Counted from the first letter of the stretch, positions 34,950-44,967 are shown. The stretch is 64,000 bases of DNA from Aquabacterium sp. A3 (GCF_038069945.1 NZ_JBBPEV010000001.1:1240001-1304000), one strand, 5' to 3'. Numbers and translations are program-made. The notes: generated from the letters alone by a model not told the origin.

Positions 34950-36041
34950 ATGCAGACGTTTCGATGCCAACGGTGCGGCCAGACGGTGTTCTTTGAGAAC
35001 ACGCAGTGTGGTGCGTGCGGGGCGCGATTGGCTTTTGATGCCGAGCGCTTGATGATGCGGGCTTTTGAGGTGACCGACCAGGGCCCGTGGCGGACGCTGG
35101 ACGACGACCGCACGGCCTGGCGGCCTTGCGCCAACGATGTGAAGCATGGCGCCTGCAATTGGGCGGTGCCGGCGGATTCGCCGCATGCCTTGTGCGCCAG
35201 TTGCCGCTTGACGGCGGTGATTCCGCCCTTGCACGACGGACGCCATCTGCAGCAGTGGCGCGCGCTGGAGTCGGCCAAACGGCGTTTGTTGTACACCTTG
35301 TGGAGCCTGGGGCTGCCGGTGCCTGATCGGCGCGAGCGGCCCACCGACGGGCTGGTGTTTCACTTCAAGGCCTCGCCCCCCCAGGGGCCTGCCGTGATGA
35401 CGGGGCACGCACAAGGGTGCATCACGGTGAACGTGGCCGAGGCCGATGACGCCGAACGCGAGGCCATCCGCACGCGCCTGCGTGAGCCTTACCGCACGCT
35501 GCTGGGCCACCTGCGGCACGAGGTGGGCCACTTTTACTGGGACCGGATCGTGGGGGATCAGGGCTGGCACGATGTTTTCAGGCTGGTGTTTGGCGATGAG
35601 CGGCAAGACTACGGTGAGGCCTTGAAGCGGCACTACGAGCAGGGCCCGCCCGCCGACTGGAGCCAACGCCACGTGAGCAGCTATGCCGCCTCACACCCCT
35701 GGGAGGATTGGGCCGAAACCTTCGCGCATTACCTGCACATCGTGGATGCGCTGGACACGGCCTCGCACTGGCAAGCGGTGATGCTGGCCACGCCCGATGA
35801 CCCGAGCCCGACGCAGGGCGTGCACTTTGCGCGGGTGGCCACACGCATGCAGGACTTCAGGCAGCAGCTGGTTCAGCAGTGGGTGACGCTGGCGATGTTC
35901 TTGAACAGCATGGGGCGCAGCCTGGGCCAGGGCGATCTGTACCCGTTTGTGCTGCCCAACGCGGTGCTGGACAAGCTGACGCTGGTGCACTCGCTGGTGC
36001 ACTCGACCATGCTCAGAGCGCGTACTGCCACTGCAGCATGA
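34950..36041 (+). CDS. Zinc-ribbon metallopeptidase-like protein
   Basis: The 363-residue protein has an N-terminal zinc ribbon (C6-x2-C9 and C20-x2-C23), a second Cys cluster (C60, C69, C82, C85) and a gluzincin-like active site HEVGH at 190-194 with a downstream Glu in WEDWAETFAHYLH. It matches the putative zinc-binding metallopeptidase family (Peptidase_Mx type). It has no signal peptide, so it is probably cytoplasmic, and its substrate is unknown. Its 3' end overlaps the convergent TonB-receptor gene by 29 bp. A CpxR-type box lies just upstream. Confidence 0.75.
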   Translation: MQTFRCQRCGQTVFFENTQCGACGARLAFDAERLMMRAFEVTDQGPWRTLDDDRTAWRPCANDVKHGACNWAVPADSPHALCASCRLTAVIPPLHDGRHLQQWRALESAKRRLLYTLWSLGLPVPDRRERPTDGLVFHFKASPPQGPAVMTGHAQGCITVNVAEADDAEREAIRTRLREPYRTLLGHLRHEVGHFYWDRIVGDQGWHDVFRLVFGDERQDYGEALKRHYEQGPPADWSQRHVSSYAASHPWEDWAETFAHYLHIVDALDTASHWQAVMLATPDDPSPTQGVHFARVATRMQDFRQQLVQQWVTLAMFLNSMGRSLGQGDLYPFVLPNAVLDKLTLVHSLVHSTMLRARTATAA

Positions 36042-38142
36042 TGCTGCGCCCGGCCATGGGCAGGTCATCGGCAATGAGCACAGGCACCAGGCTGCTGGGC
36101 GAGTACCAGCTGGGCTCGCGCACGTCGGCATCGAAGAGGTTGTGCACGGTCAGCGTCCATTGGCCGCTGCGGGTGTTGGCCGGCGAGCGCAGGCTCAGGT
36201 CCACGGTGGTGTAGTCGGGCACGGGCGCACGGGCATCGCCCGCCGCCCGCTCGCGTCCGGCCACGCGGTTGGCTTGCAGGCCCACGGCCCAGCCGTGGTC
36301 GGCCAGCCAATCGACGCGGCCATAGAGGTGGTGTCGGGGGGCGTAGCCGGCAGACTGCCCGGTGCTGCGGTCGATGGTGCGCTGAAAGGCGTAATGGCCC
36401 GTGAACTGCCAATCGGGGGCCAGACGGTGCTGGGCCTCCAGCTCGAAGCCCTCGCCGCTTTGCCGTCCTGAGTTGGCACGGATGGCCGGCAGCCCGGTGC
36501 TGCGGATGATGTCCTTCATGTCGTACTTGAACAGGCTGAGCTGCCACTGGGTGTCGGCGCGCGCCTGCCAGGTGAAGACGGTTTCGAAGGTGGTGATGAC
36601 CTCGGGCTTGAGGTCGGGGTTGCCGCGCAAGACAGGGTTGTTGACGCTGTAGAGCTCAGAAAACGAGGGCGCCCGGAATGCGCGGCCAAAGAGGAACTTG
36701 GTGGTGAAGTCGAGGCTGGTGTCCCACACCAGGGCCAGTCGCGGGTTGGTGGTGCCGCCAAAGTCGGAGTACTGGTCGTGGCGCAGGCCGGCGGTGAGCT
36801 GCCAGTCAGGGGCGATGCTCCATTCGTCTTGCACGTAGACGTAGCTGACGCGACGGCGCTGCGGCGCCACGAACGAATCGGCCACGGGCACTTCAACGAC
36901 CTGGGCGCCCGGCAGCGGCACACCCGCGCCATTGGGGGCCTGGGTGAAGTTCTTGAACTCCTGGGTGCGGTACATGTCGAGGTCGTCATGGCCCAGCCCC
37001 AGTCGGATCTGGTGCCCTGCCCAACCGCTGTAGGTGAAGACGACCGAGCCACGGATCTGGCGCTCCCAGGTGTTGGGCGAGCCCAGCATGCCGGCGGGAA
37101 AGGCGCCATTGAAGGCCCCAGGGGGCAACAACTGCAGCAGTTGGGGGTAGGTGGTGGTGTAGCTGAACCAGCTGAGGTTGACGGCCGCCTGCCAGTCGGG
37201 GCTGAGTGTGATGCGGCGCCAGTTCAAGTCGGCCAGCCAGCGTTCGGTGCGGCCGCGCCCAAGGGGGTCAATGGCGCTGGCCGCCCCGGCACCGGACTGC
37301 AGCTTGTCGCGCAGTCGGTAGCTGAGGCTCATGCGCAGGTCGTCCAGGCGGGCTTCAACGCTGGCATCAAGGGCCTGATAGCCCGTGTTGACCGACCCTG
37401 GCGCCAAGCTGGCCGAGGTGCCTTGCAATTGGTCCAGCGCGGTTTGTGCGTCGCTGGTGATGGTGCCGTCGTGCCCATCAGAGGCCCCCCAGCGCAGGTG
37501 GGTGACGACGTCAAAGGCGCCCAGGGTGGCACCATGCAACAGCCACGCATCGGTGGTGTTGAACGAGCCCACACGCGCGCCCACGGTGGTGCCGCTGACC
37601 TCGTCAGGGCCCTTGGTGATGATGTTGATGACCCCTGCGTAGGCGTCGGCCCCGTACAGGGCCGAGCCTGGGCCGCGAATGATTTCAATGCGCGAGACGT
37701 TTTCCAGCGGGAAGCCGCCCCAGACGTTGCCGCGGTTGCCCACGTACAGCATGGTGATGGGCACACCGTTTTGCAGCACCAGGGTCTGGGGGTTGAACTC
37801 GCTGTAGATGCCGCGCACGACGTACTGCGGGCTGTAGCCCTGGGCCACGCGAGACACATGCAGGCCGGGCACGGCCTCAAGCACGTCGTCGAGGTCGCGG
37901 GCACCCATGGCCGCGATTTGCTCGGCCGTGATGACCGAGGCCACGGCCGGGGCGCGCCGCAGGGGCAATGAAGAGCCGGTGGCCAGGCTGATAGAGGCCT
38001 GGTCGCCAAAGGCCATGGCCAGGTCTTCGGCATCAGAGGCGGGGGCGGCTTGTGCATTGACCATGCACGACGCGCACACCACAGCGCGCGCGGCACGCAG
38101 GGCAGCACGGGGAACAGAACTTCGAGCCAACTTCACGCTCAT
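36013..38142 (-). CDS. TonB-dependent outer membrane receptor
   Basis: The 709-residue protein has a signal peptide (about 1-32, ending AQA) and a plug domain (about 60-170; APAVASVITAEQIAAMGARDLDDVLEAVPG, IEIIRGPGSALYGADAYAGVINIITK). A 22-strand-type barrel follows, ending in LQWQYAL. The ligand cannot be read from sequence; the closest feel is of siderophore, cobalamin or metal receptors. It follows a hybrid kinase and a periplasmic binding protein on the same strand, about 100 bp after the kinase, suggesting a sensing and uptake unit. The frame stays open upstream into the kinase gene, but the signal peptide fixes this ATG. Confidence 0.92.
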   Translation of the reverse strand: MSVKLARSSVPRAALRAARAVVCASCMVNAQAAPASDAEDLAMAFGDQASISLATGSSLPLRRAPAVASVITAEQIAAMGARDLDDVLEAVPGLHVSRVAQGYSPQYVVRGIYSEFNPQTLVLQNGVPITMLYVGNRGNVWGGFPLENVSRIEIIRGPGSALYGADAYAGVINIITKGPDEVSGTTVGARVGSFNTTDAWLLHGATLGAFDVVTHLRWGASDGHDGTITSDAQTALDQLQGTSASLAPGSVNTGYQALDASVEARLDDLRMSLSYRLRDKLQSGAGAASAIDPLGRGRTERWLADLNWRRITLSPDWQAAVNLSWFSYTTTYPQLLQLLPPGAFNGAFPAGMLGSPNTWERQIRGSVVFTYSGWAGHQIRLGLGHDDLDMYRTQEFKNFTQAPNGAGVPLPGAQVVEVPVADSFVAPQRRRVSYVYVQDEWSIAPDWQLTAGLRHDQYSDFGGTTNPRLALVWDTSLDFTTKFLFGRAFRAPSFSELYSVNNPVLRGNPDLKPEVITTFETVFTWQARADTQWQLSLFKYDMKDIIRSTGLPAIRANSGRQSGEGFELEAQHRLAPDWQFTGHYAFQRTIDRSTGQSAGYAPRHHLYGRVDWLADHGWAVGLQANRVAGRERAAGDARAPVPDYTTVDLSLRSPANTRSGQWTLTVHNLFDADVREPSWYSPSSLVPVLIADDLPMAGRSIMLQWQYAL

Positions 38143-38242
38143 GGGGCAGTTCCACCTGTTGAAAACCTGCCGCATTGTGTCGGCAAACCGGACAGTTGAC
38201 CAGCCTGTGGATGACCCAGGTGCACGTTCACCACAATCCATG

Positions 38243-40315
38243 TCATGAGGGGCGGTGCGTCCACTGCAAATCCAGTGCAGTGGCGATCCGATCGAGCAGT
38301 TCGGCGTGCGCCACGGGCTTGGGCAAGAAGTCGTCGGCCCCGGCGTCGCGGGCTTGTGCCTGGTCGCTGTCGGCGGCGTTGGCCGACAGGGCCACGATGG
38401 GCAGCCGGGCTTGGCCACGTGCGGTGTCGCTGGCCTCGGCCTGACGGATGCTGCGGATGGCCTCCAGGCCATCCATGACCGGCATGACCAGGTCCATGAG
38501 GATGAGCTCAGGCGATCCAGTGCGCCATTGGCTGAGCGCCTCTTGCCCGTCGGCGGCTTCGAGCACCTCGAAGCCCAGGGGCTGCAACAGGGCCAGCAGC
38601 ATCTGACGGTTGACGGCCACGTCGTCAACCACCAGGATGCGCCGACGGGGGCCCTCGTAACCAACCGGCACGGGTCGGGCCACGGGTGCAGGGGCCTGGG
38701 CTTCAGCCACCGGCAAGGTGAGCTCGAACAGGAACACGCTGCCCTGCCCTGGCGTGCTGTCCAGCCGGATCTCGCCCCCCATGAGGCGCACCAACTGACG
38801 GCAGATGGCCAGGCCCAAGCCCGTGCCCGCTGCACGGCTGCGGGAATCGCCTGCTTGCTCGAAGGGCTCGAAGATGCGCTGCTGGTCTTCAGGGCGGATG
38901 CCGGTGCCGGTGTCCATGACCTCGAAGCGCAGACGCGCGCAGGGCCCACCGGCATCGTCGCCGCCGTCGGCGGGGTGATCGGTGCTGTCAAGGCGGCTGA
39001 CGCGCAAGCCCACCGAGCCCTGGCGGGTGAACTTGACGGCGTTGCTCAAGAGGTTGAGCAGCACCTGCCGCAGTCGCTTGTCGTCCAGCATGAGGGCGGT
39101 GGGGACGTCTGGGTCGCACTGGGCGGTGAAGTCCAGGTGTTTTTCGGCGGCCTTGATGCACATGACATCGCCCACCAATTGCACCATGTCGTGCGGGTTG
39201 ACGGCCGTGAGCTGCAGCGTGGCCTTGCCAGACTCGATCTTGGAGAGGTCCAGGATGTCGACGATCAGTGTGAGCAGGTGCTCGCCGCTGTGGTGGATGG
39301 TGTCGAGGATGTTGAGGTAGCGGGGCGACAGCGTGGTGTCCATCTGCATGATCTGGGCGTAGCCCATGATCGCGTTGAGCGGCGTGCGCAGTTCGTGGCT
39401 CATGCGGGCCAGGAAGTCGGACTTGGCCTGGCTGGCCACTTCGGCCCGCTCTTTGGCCACGCTGAGCTGGTGGGTGCGCTCGCGCACCAGCTCTTCGAGG
39501 TGATCGCGGTGGCTTTGCAGTTCTTGCTCGCGGTCTTGCAGCACCGCGATCATGCGGTTGAAGGCCATGGCCATGGTGCGCACGTCTCGGGGGCCATCGA
39601 CGGGGGTGCGCACATTGCTTTCGCCGCGCTCGGCGCGCGACATGGCGCTGGAGAGTTGCACCAAGGGCTGCGACAGCCGACGCGACAGGTAGCGAATGAC
39701 CACCAGAAAGCCCAGCACCACCAGCATGGCCGACACGAGGTTGACCGTGAAGATGCTGCCCACCATGCGGCCCAGGGTGTCTTTGCTGATGACCACGGCC
39801 ACATAACCCAGGTACTGTGGTGCGCTGGGGGTGACGTCAAACGGCGAGCTGGTGACCGAGGTGAGCACGGGCGCCACGATGCGCCAGGCCTGGTCGCATT
39901 CGGCCAGCACCATGGGCTCGGTGAAGGTGGCGGGCACCATTTCATGGGCGCCGCTCATGCCCGCGTCGTCGGCACCGCGCACCATCAGTACGGTGCCATC
40001 AACACCGCGCACCTCAACACGCTTGACGTCGGGAAACGTCAGCGCCGCCTCGGCCGCTTCCACCACGTTATCGGGCGCGCCCGCCAGCAGGGCCAACTGG
40101 CTTTGCGTGGCCAGGCTGGCGGCCACCCCCAGGCTTTGCTGCAGCAGATGGGTCTTGATCTGCTCGCTGCCCTGCCACGCGCTGCCCACCGAGGCCACCA
40201 GCGCCACGCTCATGCCACCCAGGGCCATGGTCAGCAGGATTTGCTGACGGAAGGTCATGACATTGCGCCATCCCCATGCACGCCACTGCGCCAGGCATTG
40301 TTGAAGTCTTGTCAT
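38243..40315 (-). CDS. Hybrid sensor histidine kinase
   Basis: The 690-residue membrane kinase has TM1 (about 26-46), a periplasmic domain of about 130 residues and TM2 ([19 protein letters not shown]). HAMP and a short coiled coil precede HisKA with H-box [21 protein letters not shown], then HATPase with N-box [16 protein letters not shown]1 [20 protein letters not shown] and G2 [14 protein letters not shown]-terminal receiver holds ILVVDD, phospho-Asp in [13 protein letters not shown] and Lys in DDFLPKPV. There is no output domain, so phosphotransfer to another protein is expected. It starts 2 bp after the binding-protein gene; the open frame further upstream lies inside that gene. Confidence 0.88.
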   Translation of the reverse strand: MTRLQQCLAQWRAWGWRNVMTFRQQILLTMALGGMSVALVASVGSAWQGSEQIKTHLLQQSLGVAASLATQSQLALLAGAPDNVVEAAEAALTFPDVKRVEVRGVDGTVLMVRGADDAGMSGAHEMVPATFTEPMVLAECDQAWRIVAPVLTSVTSSPFDVTPSAPQYLGYVAVVISKDTLGRMVGSIFTVNLVSAMLVVLGFLVVIRYLSRRLSQPLVQLSSAMSRAERGESNVRTPVDGPRDVRTMAMAFNRMIAVLQDREQELQSHRDHLEELVRERTHQLSVAKERAEVASQAKSDFLARMSHELRTPLNAIMGYAQIMQMDTTLSPRYLNILDTIHHSGEHLLTLIVDILDLSKIESGKATLQLTAVNPHDMVQLVGDVMCIKAAEKHLDFTAQCDPDVPTALMLDDKRLRQVLLNLLSNAVKFTRQGSVGLRVSRLDSTDHPADGGDDAGGPCARLRFEVMDTGTGIRPEDQQRIFEPFEQAGDSRSRAAGTGLGLAICRQLVRLMGGEIRLDSTPGQGSVFLFELTLPVAEAQAPAPVARPVPVGYEGPRRRILVVDDVAVNRQMLLALLQPLGFEVLEAADGQEALSQWRTGSPELILMDLVMPVMDGLEAIRSIRQAEASDTARGQARLPIVALSANAADSDQAQARDAGADDFLPKPVAHAELLDRIATALDLQWTHRPS

Positions 40316-40317
40316 AT

Positions 40318-41325
40318 TTACTGCTCCGGCAAGACGAGGTGAATGGGCTGCTGGGCCGCGTTCAGGTCCAGCCCGAGGTGGCTGGCCGTGCGCGTATTGA
40401 CAGCAGTGCGCAAACGTCGCAAGGGCTGGATGCCCTTGAGGAGTGCCTGGGTGCCCAGGGACTGCAAGGCCAGTCCGGCCAGCTCGCGTCCCACGTCGAT
40501 GTTGTCGGGGTACAGCGCCAGCAGCGCGCCGCGGCGCACGTGCGCCACGTTGCTGGACAGCACGGCAAACCGCTGCGCCCAGGATTCCTTGAGCAACAGG
40601 GGCAGCACGGTGGTGTCGTCCACCGTCATGGTGTCTTGTGGCAGCCAGACGGCGTCCACCTGCGGCGTGAGGCGGGGCAGCATGTCGCGGTACACCCGGA
40701 TCGCCGTGCGCAGGTCCTGGGCTTCGTAGACGATGAGCTCCAGCCCGATCTGGCGCGCGGCTTCGCGGGCCAGGCGCATCAACCACGTGTTCTGGCGTGG
40801 GTCGTGCACCACGAACACACGGCGCACCCGCGGCATGAAGGCCCGCAGGCGAGCAAACAGCAAGGCCGGGTCGGGGGCCAGGCTTTGCACGACCAGGTCC
40901 AGCGCATCGGCCTCGGGCACGGACACCACGCCGCCGGCCACCACCTGCACGCTGGCGGCCAGCTCGGCGCCGGTCTTGAGCCCACTGCGTCCCAGGGCGA
41001 TCAGGGTGCGCACTTCGTCTTGCTGAAGGCGGTTGCGCAGGGCCTCGGCCGGCGCACCAGCGGGCACCGCCCAGGCCAGCACGGGCGCTTTGAGCCGGTC
41101 TTCAATGCCGCGCACCATGTTGAGGAACACGCTGCGGTAAGGCTCGCCGATGTCGGGGTAGATGACGGCCAGTGGCAACCGGGTGGGCTCGGCGGCGCCC
41201 ACGCGCGGCGACACCCCCCAGCCGAGCAGGGCGGCAGCCGACATCCAGGCGGTGGCCTGCCGACGCGCGGGCAACTCGACAACGTCGAGATCAGAACGGC
41301 AAGATCTCTTCAAGACATGTTTCAT
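40318..41325 (-). CDS. Periplasmic ABC-type substrate-binding protein
   Basis: The 335-residue protein has an N-terminal export segment (about 26-45, ending VGAAE) and the fold of the ABC_sub_bind/TrpX-like family (LPLAVIYPDIGEPYRSVFLNMVRGIEDRL, RTLIALGRSGLKTGAELAASVQVVAGGVVSVPE, VRRVFVVHDPRQNTWLMRLAREAAR). No permease or ATPase gene is adjacent. It is followed at 2 bp by a hybrid kinase and then a TonB receptor, so it may serve as the ligand sensor for the kinase rather than in transport. That is inference. Confidence 0.82.
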   Translation of the reverse strand: MKHVLKRSCRSDLDVVELPARRQATAWMSAAALLGWGVSPRVGAAEPTRLPLAVIYPDIGEPYRSVFLNMVRGIEDRLKAPVLAWAVPAGAPAEALRNRLQQDEVRTLIALGRSGLKTGAELAASVQVVAGGVVSVPEADALDLVVQSLAPDPALLFARLRAFMPRVRRVFVVHDPRQNTWLMRLAREAARQIGLELIVYEAQDLRTAIRVYRDMLPRLTPQVDAVWLPQDTMTVDDTTVLPLLLKESWAQRFAVLSSNVAHVRRGALLALYPDNIDVGRELAGLALQSLGTQALLKGIQPLRRLRTAVNTRTASHLGLDLNAAQQPIHLVLPEQ

Positions 41326-41465
41326 GGTGTGGCGTACACACAGTCAGGGCCCCACATGCCGGGGGGTGACGCGAGTTTGTCAACAAGGCATTCTCGCTGG
41401 CGTCGACAATTATTGCAGTACGTGAAAGATGTTCCTGTTTGTTGCGGAAGTAGCGAAAGGCCCTC

Positions 41466-43307
41466 ATGCCTGCTGACACCTTGCTGTCGACCAAGCCAGC
41501 GTATCGGCCAACGGCCGCCGAGTTGATCGTGGAATACCTTGAGACGCTGGGCATCGACCAGGTGTTCGGGGTGCCTGGTGGCGCGATAGAGCCCCTGTAC
41601 AACGCCATGGCCGTGAGCATGCGGCGAGGTGGTGTGCGCCCGGTGGTGGCCCGGCATGAGGCCGGGGCGGCCTTCATGGCCGATGGCTACGCCCGAGAGA
41701 CCGGGCGCGTCGGGGTGTGTTGCGCCACCTCGGGGCCAGGGGCCACGAACCTCATCACCGGCGTGGCGTGCGCCTTTGACAACGGGGTGCCCATGCTGGT
41801 CATCACGGGTCAGCCCACCCTGCCCGTCTTCGGGCGCGGCGCCCTGCAAGAGTCGGCCTGCACCGGCGTCAATACCTTGGGGATGTTCGAGCACTGCACG
41901 CGCTACAACACGCTGGTGTCGCACATTGATCAATTGGAGACCAAGCTGGTGCAGGCGTTGATGCGGGCCACGCAAAGCCCGCCCGGGCCGGTGCACCTGT
42001 CCATCCCGCTGGACCTGCTCAGGCAGCCCCTGAGCCCCCGGCTGCGCGCCGCCGATCTGCCGGTGCTGATGCGCCGCTCGCAAGCGGTGGACAGCCACCA
42101 ACTGGCGCAACTGCTGGACGAGCTGTCGCGGGCGCGACGGCTGGCGGTGCTGGTGGGCGGCAGCTGCGGCGAAGCCATGCCGGCGCTGATGCGCTTCATC
42201 GAACTGACGGGGGCCAGCTTTGTGAGCACCCCCGATGCCAAAGGCCTGATCAACCCGCACCATCCGCAGTACCGGGGGGTGCTGGGGTTTGCGGGCCACG
42301 ACTCGGCCCAGGCCGCCCTGCGCGGCGACACCGACCTGGTGCTGGCCGTGGGCACCCCGCTCAGCGAATGGACCAGCGCCGCCTGGAGCGACGCGGTGCT
42401 GAACCATCGGCTGGTGCATGTGGATGACAACGACGACCACCTGCGCCGGTCGCCCATGGCGCGGGGCCATGTGAAGGGGCACCTGCGATCGGTGTTTGAG
42501 CGCCTGGTGCAGGCACTGCAAGCCCAGGCCCCCCATGCCGATGACGGGCACTGGCCGCTGCTGCAAACGGGCGCAGGCTTGCCCCCCACTGGCTTGAGCC
42601 TGCGTGCACCTGAGCAGCTTCACAGCGAGGCAACACCCATCAAACCGCAGCGCCTGATGAACGAGCTGTCCCGCCGGCTGCCCCCCACCACGCGTTTTGT
42701 GGCCGATGCAGGCAACGCCACGGCCTGGGTGGTGCACTACCTGGAAGCGCGCAACAACCGGCGCCTGGGCCTGGTGCGCCAAGGCCCGGCGGCCCACGCC
42801 ACCGCTGGGACGGCGCCCACCGAACGGCGTCGCGACCGCGCCGGATGGCTGCGCGTGTTGACCGAGTTCGCCCCCATGGGCTGGGCCATCGGGGCCGCCG
42901 TGGGCATTGCCAGCGGCCAACCCGCCTGCCCGGTGGTGTGCATCACCGGGGATGGCAGCTACCTGATGAACGGGCAAGAAATCACCGTGGCGGCACAGCA
43001 GGGCCTGACGGTGATTTTTGTGGTGCTCAATGACTCGGCCCTGGGCATGGTCAAACACGGCCAGCGTCTGGCGGGCGCTGAGCAGGTGGCGTTCGAGCTG
43101 CCGGATGTGAACTACGCGGCCCTGGCCGAGGCCATGGGGATCCCGGGGGTGGTGATCCACGGCCCCGACGACTTCGAGCGCCTGGACATGGACGAGATCT
43201 TGCAGCGGCAGGGCCCCACCCTGCTGGATGTGCACATCGACCCCGAGGAGGTGCCGCCCATGGGCCTGCGCATGCAGACCCTGGAAGGCCGGGGGGCATC
43301 GGCATGA
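41466..43307 (+). CDS. Thiamine-diphosphate-dependent enzyme, acetolactate-synthase-like
   Basis: The 613-residue protein has the three-domain TPP fold. The N-terminal PYR domain holds the activating Glu in RHEAGAAFMADGYAR (about residue 62). The middle domain carries VLVGGSCGEAMPALMRFIELTGA. The C-terminal PP domain has the TPP motif GDGSYLMNGQEITVAAQQGL...VVLND (about 495-525). It is related to acetolactate synthase and sulfoacetaldehyde acetyltransferase-type enzymes, but no regulatory ilvH gene follows. Instead two citrate-synthase-fold genes overlap it in an operon, so a different condensation or decarboxylation is likely. Confidence 0.82.
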   Translation: MPADTLLSTKPAYRPTAAELIVEYLETLGIDQVFGVPGGAIEPLYNAMAVSMRRGGVRPVVARHEAGAAFMADGYARETGRVGVCCATSGPGATNLITGVACAFDNGVPMLVITGQPTLPVFGRGALQESACTGVNTLGMFEHCTRYNTLVSHIDQLETKLVQALMRATQSPPGPVHLSIPLDLLRQPLSPRLRAADLPVLMRRSQAVDSHQLAQLLDELSRARRLAVLVGGSCGEAMPALMRFIELTGASFVSTPDAKGLINPHHPQYRGVLGFAGHDSAQAALRGDTDLVLAVGTPLSEWTSAAWSDAVLNHRLVHVDDNDDHLRRSPMARGHVKGHLRSVFERLVQALQAQAPHADDGHWPLLQTGAGLPPTGLSLRAPEQLHSEATPIKPQRLMNELSRRLPPTTRFVADAGNATAWVVHYLEARNNRRLGLVRQGPAAHATAGTAPTERRRDRAGWLRVLTEFAPMGWAIGAAVGIASGQPACPVVCITGDGSYLMNGQEITVAAQQGLTVIFVVLNDSALGMVKHGQRLAGAEQVAFELPDVNYAALAEAMGIPGVVIHGPDDFERLDMDEILQRQGPTLLDVHIDPEEVPPMGLRMQTLEGRGASA

Positions 43308-44128
43308 GCGAGCCCACACTGCACAGCACGATCTGGCAAGAAACACCCGAGCCCGACAACCCCTTTGCCACCCAGGTGGCCCGCTGCCATGGCTATGACG
43401 TGTACGGCCAGATGCTGGGTCAGGCCCGCTGGGTGGACATGGTGTACCTGCTGCTGACCGGACAGGCCCCGGCCCCGCTGCAGGCCCGCGTGCTGGAGAC
43501 GCTGGCCGTGGCCCTGGCCAACCCCGGCCCGCGCGACCCCATGGTGCATGCGGCCATGTGCGCCGGCATTGGCGGCACGCCCGCCGCAGCAGGGCTGATG
43601 GCGGCCCTGGCCGTGGGCGCAGGCCAAAGTGGTGGCGCCCGCGACGTGTACCTGGCGATGCACGCCTGGCAAGGTGCGCGCGCCCTGCCCGCCGACGCCC
43701 CGCTGAGCCAATGGCTGGAGACCCTGCTGGCAGTGCATGCCCCCGCCTGGCTGGGCCCGCGTGATGCGGGCTGGCCCACGGCAGAGCACCCCGCCGGCCT
43801 GGACCCGCACAGCCCGGTGACGGCCACCATCGTGCGCCAGAGCCTGGCGCTGCTGAGCGAGGCAGGGCCCTGCACGCAGCGCTTGCATGAGCACATCGAC
43901 ACCCTGTGCGCCCAGGCCGGCATGGGCCTGACGCTGGTGGCCGTGGCCGCCGCCGTCATGACCGATCTGGGACTGAGCCCGGCCCAGGGCGAGATGCTGC
44001 ACCTGCTGCTGCGACTGCCGGGGGCCGCCGCGCACGCGCTGGAGCAGGCCAGCCAGGGCTTCAAGCGCTTTCCGTATCCGCCCGTGAACCTGCTGGACGA
44101 CCCGCTGCACCAAGGCACGACCTCATGA
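43304..44128 (+). CDS. Citrate-synthase-fold protein (citryl-CoA lyase-like), probably non-catalytic
   Basis: The 274-residue protein begins with the small-domain signature of citrate synthases (ATQVARCHGYDVYGQM, ARWVDMVYLLLTGQAPAPLQARVLETLAVAL) and continues GGTPAAAGLMAALAVGAGQSGGARD and AAHALEQASQGFKRF. In true enzymes His lies in the GPLHGxA segment; here the segment reads GAGQSGGA. The GYGH and NVD segments are also not found. It overlaps the TPP enzyme and the next gene by 4 bp each. It may be a structural partner of the next protein. Confidence 0.7.
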   Translation: MSEPTLHSTIWQETPEPDNPFATQVARCHGYDVYGQMLGQARWVDMVYLLLTGQAPAPLQARVLETLAVALANPGPRDPMVHAAMCAGIGGTPAAAGLMAALAVGAGQSGGARDVYLAMHAWQGARALPADAPLSQWLETLLAVHAPAWLGPRDAGWPTAEHPAGLDPHSPVTATIVRQSLALLSEAGPCTQRLHEHIDTLCAQAGMGLTLVAVAAAVMTDLGLSPAQGEMLHLLLRLPGAAAHALEQASQGFKRFPYPPVNLLDDPLHQGTTS

Positions 44129-44967
44129 CCCCCGACTCACCCCCCTCAGCAGCGCCACCCTCGGCTGCTCACCCCTTGCTGGCCCACACCGGCGCCCAGC
44201 CCACGCGCGTGGGCGCGGCCTTCCCGGGCCAGCGGGCCGTGTTCAGGGGGCGCGACCTGCACCGCGACCTGCGCGACCACCACTGGCTGGGGCTGTGCGC
44301 GTTGGCCGTGTTCGGACGCGAGGTACCGAAGGCTCAGCTGGATTTTTTTGACTCGATCTGGGTGTGGACCAGCTACCCCGACCTGCGCCTGTGGAACAAC
44401 CGCATCGCCGCGCTGGCCGGCACCACACGCAGCACCGCCAACCTGGGCCTGAGCGCGGCCGAGGCCATGTCCGAGGCCACGATCTTTGGCCGGGGCAACG
44501 AATACCGCGCCATGGATTTTTTGATCAAGGTGCAGCAGCGTGTGCAGGCCGGTGAACCGCTGGCCGAGGTGCTGACCCGCTTTCTGGCCGATGGCGGACG
44601 CCTGGCGGGCTACGGGCGCCCGATCTCCACCGTGGACGAGCGCATGCCACTGACCCTGGCCAAGGCCCGTGAACTGGGGCTGGACCAGGGCCCGCACCTG
44701 GCACTGGCCTGGGCCATTGACGACTACTTTGCGCAGCAAGGCAAGCCCCTGCGCCTGAACCTGGGGGGCCTGGTGTCGGCCTTCGCCGCCGACTTTGGCT
44801 GGAGCCCGCGCGAATTCACGATGTTCCTTTTTCCCGCCTTCCTGGCGGGCATGCACCCCTGCTACCTGGAGGCGCTGGAGTTGCCGGCTGGCGCCCGCTT
44901 TGCCATGCGCTGTGACGACGTGGCGTACGAGGGCGTGGCGCCACGCCCCTGGCCGCCAGCGGCCTGA
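44125..44967 (+). CDS. Second citrate-synthase-fold protein with altered active site
   Basis: The 280-residue protein resembles citrate synthase over RAVFRGRDLHRDL, LRLWNNRIAALAGTTRSTANLGLSAAEA, IFGRGNEYRAMDFLIK, LAGYGRPISTVDERMP and LNLGGLVSAFAADFGW. By eye, the three catalytic positions (His in LHG, His in GYGH, Asp in NVD) read Arg, Arg and Gly. The reaction is therefore doubtful, or differs from citrate synthesis. It starts by ATGA overlap with the previous gene and ends the three-gene operon. Confidence 0.65.
   Translation: MTPDSPPSAAPPSAAHPLLAHTGAQPTRVGAAFPGQRAVFRGRDLHRDLRDHHWLGLCALAVFGREVPKAQLDFFDSIWVWTSYPDLRLWNNRIAALAGTTRSTANLGLSAAEAMSEATIFGRGNEYRAMDFLIKVQQRVQAGEPLAEVLTRFLADGGRLAGYGRPISTVDERMPLTLAKARELGLDQGPHLALAWAIDDYFAQQGKPLRLNLGGLVSAFAADFGWSPREFTMFLFPAFLAGMHPCYLEALELPAGARFAMRCDDVAYEGVAPRPWPPAA

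Noticed and set aside
36013..38991. A single 992-codon fusion of a kinase segment with the TonB receptor
   Set aside because: The upstream 280 codons are an out-of-frame reading of the hybrid kinase gene; the receptor has its own ATG and signal peptide at 38142.
38255..40342. A plus-strand open frame of about 690 codons opposite the hybrid kinase gene
   Set aside because: It is a composition shadow; the minus strand carries all kinase boxes in order.
41322..43346. A long antisense open frame of about 670 codons opposite the TPP-enzyme gene
   Set aside because: Its product has no recognisable domain and is low-complexity Ala/Arg/His/Gln. The plus-strand frame encodes clear TPP motifs. Long antisense frames are expected in GC-rich DNA.
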